DNA of 11,530 nucleotides from Chloroflexota bacterium (GTDB lineage Bacteria; Chloroflexota; Limnocylindria; Limnocylindrales; CSP1-4), in assembly GCA_029858845.1 (NCBI GenBank), contig JAOUEG010000035.1, forward strand, positions 1 through 11,530. Reading direction: 5' to 3'. The position numbers and the translations under genes are program-made. Positions 9,188-11,530 of this stretch are shown here, piece after piece (the stretch's first letter is position 1; the number at the start of each line of letters is the position of its first letter). The notes below the pieces were generated by a model. It saw nothing but the letters and a program-made list of their open reading frames with translations. It made no database searches and had not been told where the DNA came from.

Positions 9188-9215
9188 ATATTACGCACGG
9201 GCGACTCGAATGCAA
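9188..9215 (-). promoter_or_regulatory. sigma-70-like promoter of the liv operon
   Basis: On the - strand, TTGCAT (9215-9210) and TAATAT (9193-9188) are separated by 16 nt and match the -35 and -10 consensus in four or more positions each. The site is a marked AT-rich spot in a GC-rich intergenic region. Transcription would start near 9181 and leave a leader of about 190 nt before the binding-protein ATG. No promoter is seen closer to the gene. Confidence 0.6.
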
Positions 9216-9369
9216 TACCGGTCGGCCGCATCCTGACCTCGCGCCGAGCGCGGTCGCGAACGTCATCACGCTCGCTTTGGTCCGGATCGCGGGCCCCGGA
9301 CGCCGGCAACCTGTCGGCTACCCCGGTCGAGGAGTATCGGTCGCCGCCCTGTGAGGACGAACCGTAGGC

Positions 9370-9834
9370 GTGGAATACCTGGTCCGAGCCGCCCGAGTCA
9401 CCGACATCGATCGTCTCGTCGCCCTTGGCGATGCAGACCTTCGTGGTGACGATGACGCGAGCCCGCTCGATTCCGCGGATCTGCTCCGACAACTCGTCTA
9501 CCTGCCGCAGGCAAGCATCTTCGTCGCCGAGGCCGAGCGACACGTGGTGGGCGGTGCGGTGCTGGCCCTCCGCCCATCCGTTCGGGCCGGCGGCTACATC
9601 GGCACGGTAGACCTGCTGGTGGTCGATCCCGGCCACGACGCGGACCGGGTGACGAGGGCCCTCCTGGAGGAAGTCATCCGCTCGGCCAGCAACAAGGGCT
9701 GCACGGTGGTCGAGGCGATCCCGCCCGACGACGCCGCCGCGGCCACCCGCTGGGCGGCCCAGGGCTTCGTCCCTGCCGGTCCGCGCATCCAACGAATCGT
9801 GGCCGCTGCCGGAAGGGCAGCGCGCCGCACATGA
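9370..9834 (+). CDS. GNAT-like N-acetyltransferase, acetyl-CoA loop degenerate
   Basis: 154-aa single-domain protein resembling the GNAT superfamily, whose members move an acetyl group from acetyl-CoA to an amine. The fold order fits: V-R-A-A-R-V-T-D-I-D-R-L at 5-16 (beta1-alpha1), I-F-V-A-E-A-E at 50-56, V-V-G-G-A-V-L-A-L at 59-67, the V-D-L-L-V-V-D strand at 80-86, a helix at 92-107, V-V-E-A at 113-116, and A-A-T-R-W-A-A-Q-G-F-V-P-A-G at 124-137, typical of the GNAT C-terminus. The pyrophosphate loop, normally R/Q-x-x-G-x-G/A after the strand, reads P-G-H-D-A-D-R-V (87-94), so cofactor binding is uncertain. Start is GTG with a weak, distant SD. It lies 66 nt upstream of the NYN gene on the same strand and may share its transcript. 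Substrate unknown. Confidence 0.7.
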   Translation: MEYLVRAARVTDIDRLVALGDADLRGDDDASPLDSADLLRQLVYLPQASIFVAEAERHVVGGAVLALRPSVRAGGYIGTVDLLVVDPGHDADRVTRALLEEVIRSASNKGCTVVEAIPPDDAAAATRWAAQGFVPAGPRIQRIVAAAGRAARRT

Positions 9835-9890
9835 TCATCACCCCGCCGAGCAGCGTGACCGCGCCGGCCGGGCGTCATCCCTGATCCATT

Positions 9891-9895
9891 AGGAG
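9891..9895 (+). promoter_or_regulatory. Shine-Dalgarno of the NYN-RGG gene
   Basis: AGGAG followed by 5 nt (TCAAT) and then the GTG at 9901. This strong site fixes the start of the long frame that stays open to the window end. Confidence 0.8.
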
Positions 9896-9900
9896 TCAAT

Positions 9901-11530
9901 GTGGGCAAGAACGTCGCCGTCTTCGTGGACGTGGCGAACATCTTCTATGCGGCCAAGGCCGCCGGCGTGGACATCGATTACGTCACGCTCCTCAAGTCGG
10001 CCGGTGCCGGTCGCGACCTTGTGCGCGCCTACGCCTATACCGGGCTGGACCCGGACAACGAGAATCAGCGCAACTTCCATGACTTCCTGCGCCGTCACGG
10101 GTACAAGGTCGTCAGCAAGGACATCCGCAAGTACGGCGACGGCAAGGTCAAGGCGAACCTCGATATCGAGCTCGTCGTCGACATGATGAAGACGGCTCGG
10201 AACCTGGACATCGCGATCGTGGTTTCCGGCGACGGCGACTTCGCACCGGCCATCCGGGCGGTCCAGGAGATGGGCGTTCGGGTCGAGGTCATCAGCTTCC
10301 GTGGGAACACCAGTTCGGACCTCATCGAGGTCGCCGACCTGTTCACGGACATCACCCATCTGGCGCGCGTCGAGAAGGGCTCGCGATCGGGCCGACGGGT
10401 CGCCGATGACGACGCGGACCTGTCCATGACCGAGGTGCCGGACAAGCAGACCGAGGGCACCGGCGTGGGTCGCGGCCGTGGCGGCCGGGGCCGAGGCCGG
10501 GCACGGACGGGCGAGGCAGAGCCGGTAGCCACAGCGTCTCGCGGCCGTGGCCGCGGGCGTGCTGCGGCAGCGTCGGGCAACGGCGTGGAGCGTGGCAGCG
10601 AAGGCCTCAAGGCTCTTCCCGGTGAGCGCCTGTCAAAGGCCGGCGGGAGCCTGACGGAGGCTGACCTCGCCGCCGCCGAGGTGTTCACCCTCGATGATCT
10701 GGATGCCGGCGCGGAGGTCCTCGAAGCCGGGGTCGACGATAGTGCGGAAACGCGTCGCGACGAAGACGAGGTTGGCGATGGCCAGCGCCGTCGCCGCCGC
10801 CGTGGCGGACGTGGCCGGGGCCGGGGTCGCGGTCGGGACGAAGCCGGCACCGCCGCAGGACCCGACGAGCGTGACGAGCGCGACGAGCCGTCCCGGGATC
10901 TGGAGCCGGAGGAGGACGAGGAGGTCGCGGCCGCGCCGCGCGGTCCACGGACGACGCCGTTCGGATCGGTCTGGGATTCCCAGCTCGGCACGTCGACGAC
11001 GTCGCCGACCGCCAACCTCGGGCCACTCAGCGACGAAGAGGATCTCGACGAGCCCGAGATCCCGGAATACCTGATCGCGGAGCAGCGCCGTGGCGCGGCC
11101 GGCGGTCGCGGTGGACAGGGTGCGCGCGGCGGACGTGGGCCGCGCGGCGGTCGCTCGGCGTACCAATCCGCGATGGAGCGCGAGCGCTATGGCCGTGGTG
11201 GCGGTGGCGGGATCAACCGCTATCCGGACGTGAGCGGTCGTACGGCCCAGGGCGGTCGGGATCAAGCCCCGCGCGAGGACCGTTCGTACAGCCGCGGTCG
11301 CGACGACCGGGCTCCCGAGCGCGACAGGACGCCGCGCACCTCGAGCGAGCCTTGGAGCGACGTCCCGCCGGAGCTGGAAGCGATGCTGCGTGCCCAGGTC
11401 TCGCAGAAGCCGGCTGCCGCGAAGACCGAGGCCGTCGAGGCCCCGACCGGTGGCGAGGCCGAGGCGGAGGCCCCGGCTCCCAAGCGCCGGTCCACCCGCA
11501 AGCCGGCTGCCGCGAAGGCCGAGGCCGTCG
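9901..11530 (+). CDS. NYN-domain (LabA/DUF88-type) putative RNase with RGG-rich tail, 3'-partial
   Basis: Open from GTG 9901 to the window end (543 codons plus one base, no stop), so the C-terminus is missing. Residues 4-155 form an NYN/PIN-like domain: V-A-V-F-V-D-V-A-N-I at 5-14, K-A-N-L-D-I-E-L-V-V-D at 84-94, and V-V-S-G-D-G-D-F-A-P at 107-116. D10, D88, D94, D111 and D113 are in place for a metal-dependent ribonuclease site. Beyond 160 the sequence is low complexity: Arg-Gly blocks at 191-200, 214-220, 296-312 and 402-418, acidic stretches at 321-341 and 378-386, and a Lys/Ala/Pro-rich tail from 503. Less disordered islands occur at 251-277, 353-363, 384-397 and 481-500. RGG blocks commonly bind RNA, so RNA processing or RNP assembly is inferred. 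No helicase, KH or S1 domain is seen. The strong SD and intact NYN motifs make the gene certain; its function is not. Confidence 0.88.
   Translation, partial: MGKNVAVFVDVANIFYAAKAAGVDIDYVTLLKSAGAGRDLVRAYAYTGLDPDNENQRNFHDFLRRHGYKVVSKDIRKYGDGKVKANLDIELVVDMMKTARNLDIAIVVSGDGDFAPAIRAVQEMGVRVEVISFRGNTSSDLIEVADLFTDITHLARVEKGSRSGRRVADDDADLSMTEVPDKQTEGTGVGRGRGGRGRGRARTGEAEPVATASRGRGRGRAAAASGNGVERGSEGLKALPGERLSKAGGSLTEADLAAAEVFTLDDLDAGAEVLEAGVDDSAETRRDEDEVGDGQRRRRRRGGRGRGRGRGRDEAGTAAGPDERDERDEPSRDLEPEEDEEVAAAPRGPRTTPFGSVWDSQLGTSTTSPTANLGPLSDEEDLDEPEIPEYLIAEQRRGAAGGRGGQGARGGRGPRGGRSAYQSAMERERYGRGGGGGINRYPDVSGRTAQGGRDQAPREDRSYSRGRDDRAPERDRTPRTSSEPWSDVPPELEAMLRAQVSQKPAAAKTEAVEAPTGGEAEAEAPAPKRRSTRKPAAAKAEAV
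11407..11437 (+). repeat. direct repeat copy 1 (K-P-A-A-A-K-x-E-A-V)
   Basis: 31-nt unit matching 11500-11530 with one difference (A at 11425, G at 11518). The offset is 93 nt, so both copies are in frame. It encodes K-P-A-A-A-K-T-E-A-V in the tail of the NYN-RGG protein. Confidence 0.75.
11500..11530 (+). repeat. direct repeat copy 2 (K-P-A-A-A-K-x-E-A-V), at window end
   Basis: Second copy of the 31-nt unit, encoding K-P-A-A-A-K-A-E-A-V after P-K-R-R-S-T-R. The repeat may continue past the window. The Lys/Ala/Pro composition resembles histone-H1-like bacterial tails. Confidence 0.7.

Larger units (their letters stand above)
8989..9369. other. divergent intergenic region between the liv operon and the GNAT gene
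   Basis: 381 nt without a convincing gene. It holds the liv Shine-Dalgarno, a leader stem-loop and the liv promoter, all on the - strand. On the + strand I found no clear promoter for the GNAT gene, only a weak GAGGA at 9353-9357, 12 nt before its GTG. The short open frames here (for example 9124-9354 + and 9045-9269 -) have arginine/proline-rich, low-plausibility translations. Confidence 0.6.

Noticed and set aside
10095..11015. 306-codon open frame on the - strand opposite the NYN-RGG gene
   Set aside because: Its translation is mostly Arg/Ser/Pro runs mirroring the Arg-Gly codons of the + strand; it has no SD or recognisable motif, while the + frame has an intact NYN domain.
10470..11200. 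Possible tandem-repeat or CRISPR-like array from repeated GGCCGTGGC-type words
   Set aside because: The words are irregularly spaced and follow codons for Arg-Gly; there is no constant repeat and spacer length.
9370..11530. GNAT plus NYN as a toxin-antitoxin pair
   Set aside because: The GNAT has no adjacent RHH-type antitoxin, the NYN protein is far larger than typical PIN toxins, and the genes do not overlap.

Overview
This is a GC-rich stretch (about two thirds G+C by eye) of a bacterial chromosome. It uses GTG and TTG starts often and packs genes with 4-nt overlaps. A likely source is a Chloroflexota lineage such as the Limnocylindria/Ellin6529 group, with Actinomycetota as the alternative. 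This rests on remembered resemblance of the nuclease-like protein next to hpt, the NYN-RGG protein and the Ser/Ala-rich lipoprotein linker. There is no rRNA or other marker, so the assignment is tentative. I saw no tRNA, rRNA, CRISPR array, IS element or phage gene.

Left region (1-3188, + strand): a PD-(D/E)XK-like nuclease-related protein that may begin before the window, hypoxanthine phosphoribosyltransferase (hpt) and a small four-helix membrane protein are joined by GTGA overlaps as one translationally coupled unit. A 58-nt gap follows, with a stem-loop and a TANNNT box placed for leaderless transcription. After it lies a 543-aa membrane-anchored, probably beta-propeller protein of unknown function.

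Centre (3196-9215, - strand): a complete branched-chain amino-acid type (LIV/HAAT) ABC importer operon. In transcription order it reads: promoter, leader, lipoprotein binding protein (livK/J type), two tandem stem-loops, livH, livM, livG, livF. The four transporter-core genes overlap one another by a few bases. LivM is unusually long (584 aa) because of about 230 extra N-terminal residues rich in membrane helices. LivH also carries an extra N-terminal helix. The stem-loops after the binding-protein gene are well placed to keep its mRNA more abundant than that of the permease genes. The operon runs convergently into the propeller gene with a 7-nt gap and no visible terminator.

Right region (8989-11530): a 381-nt divergent intergenic region carries the liv promoter on the - strand. 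On the + strand there follow a small GNAT-like protein with a degraded acetyl-CoA loop and a long open frame that runs off the window end. This last frame has a strong Shine-Dalgarno. It encodes an N-terminal NYN (LabA/DUF88-type, PIN-like RNase) domain followed by almost 400 residues of Arg-Gly-rich and acidic low-complexity sequence, a few order-like islands and a Lys/Ala/Pro-rich histone-H1-like tail. It is the most interesting gene here: a predicted bacterial RNase or RNA-binding protein built like a eukaryotic RGG protein.
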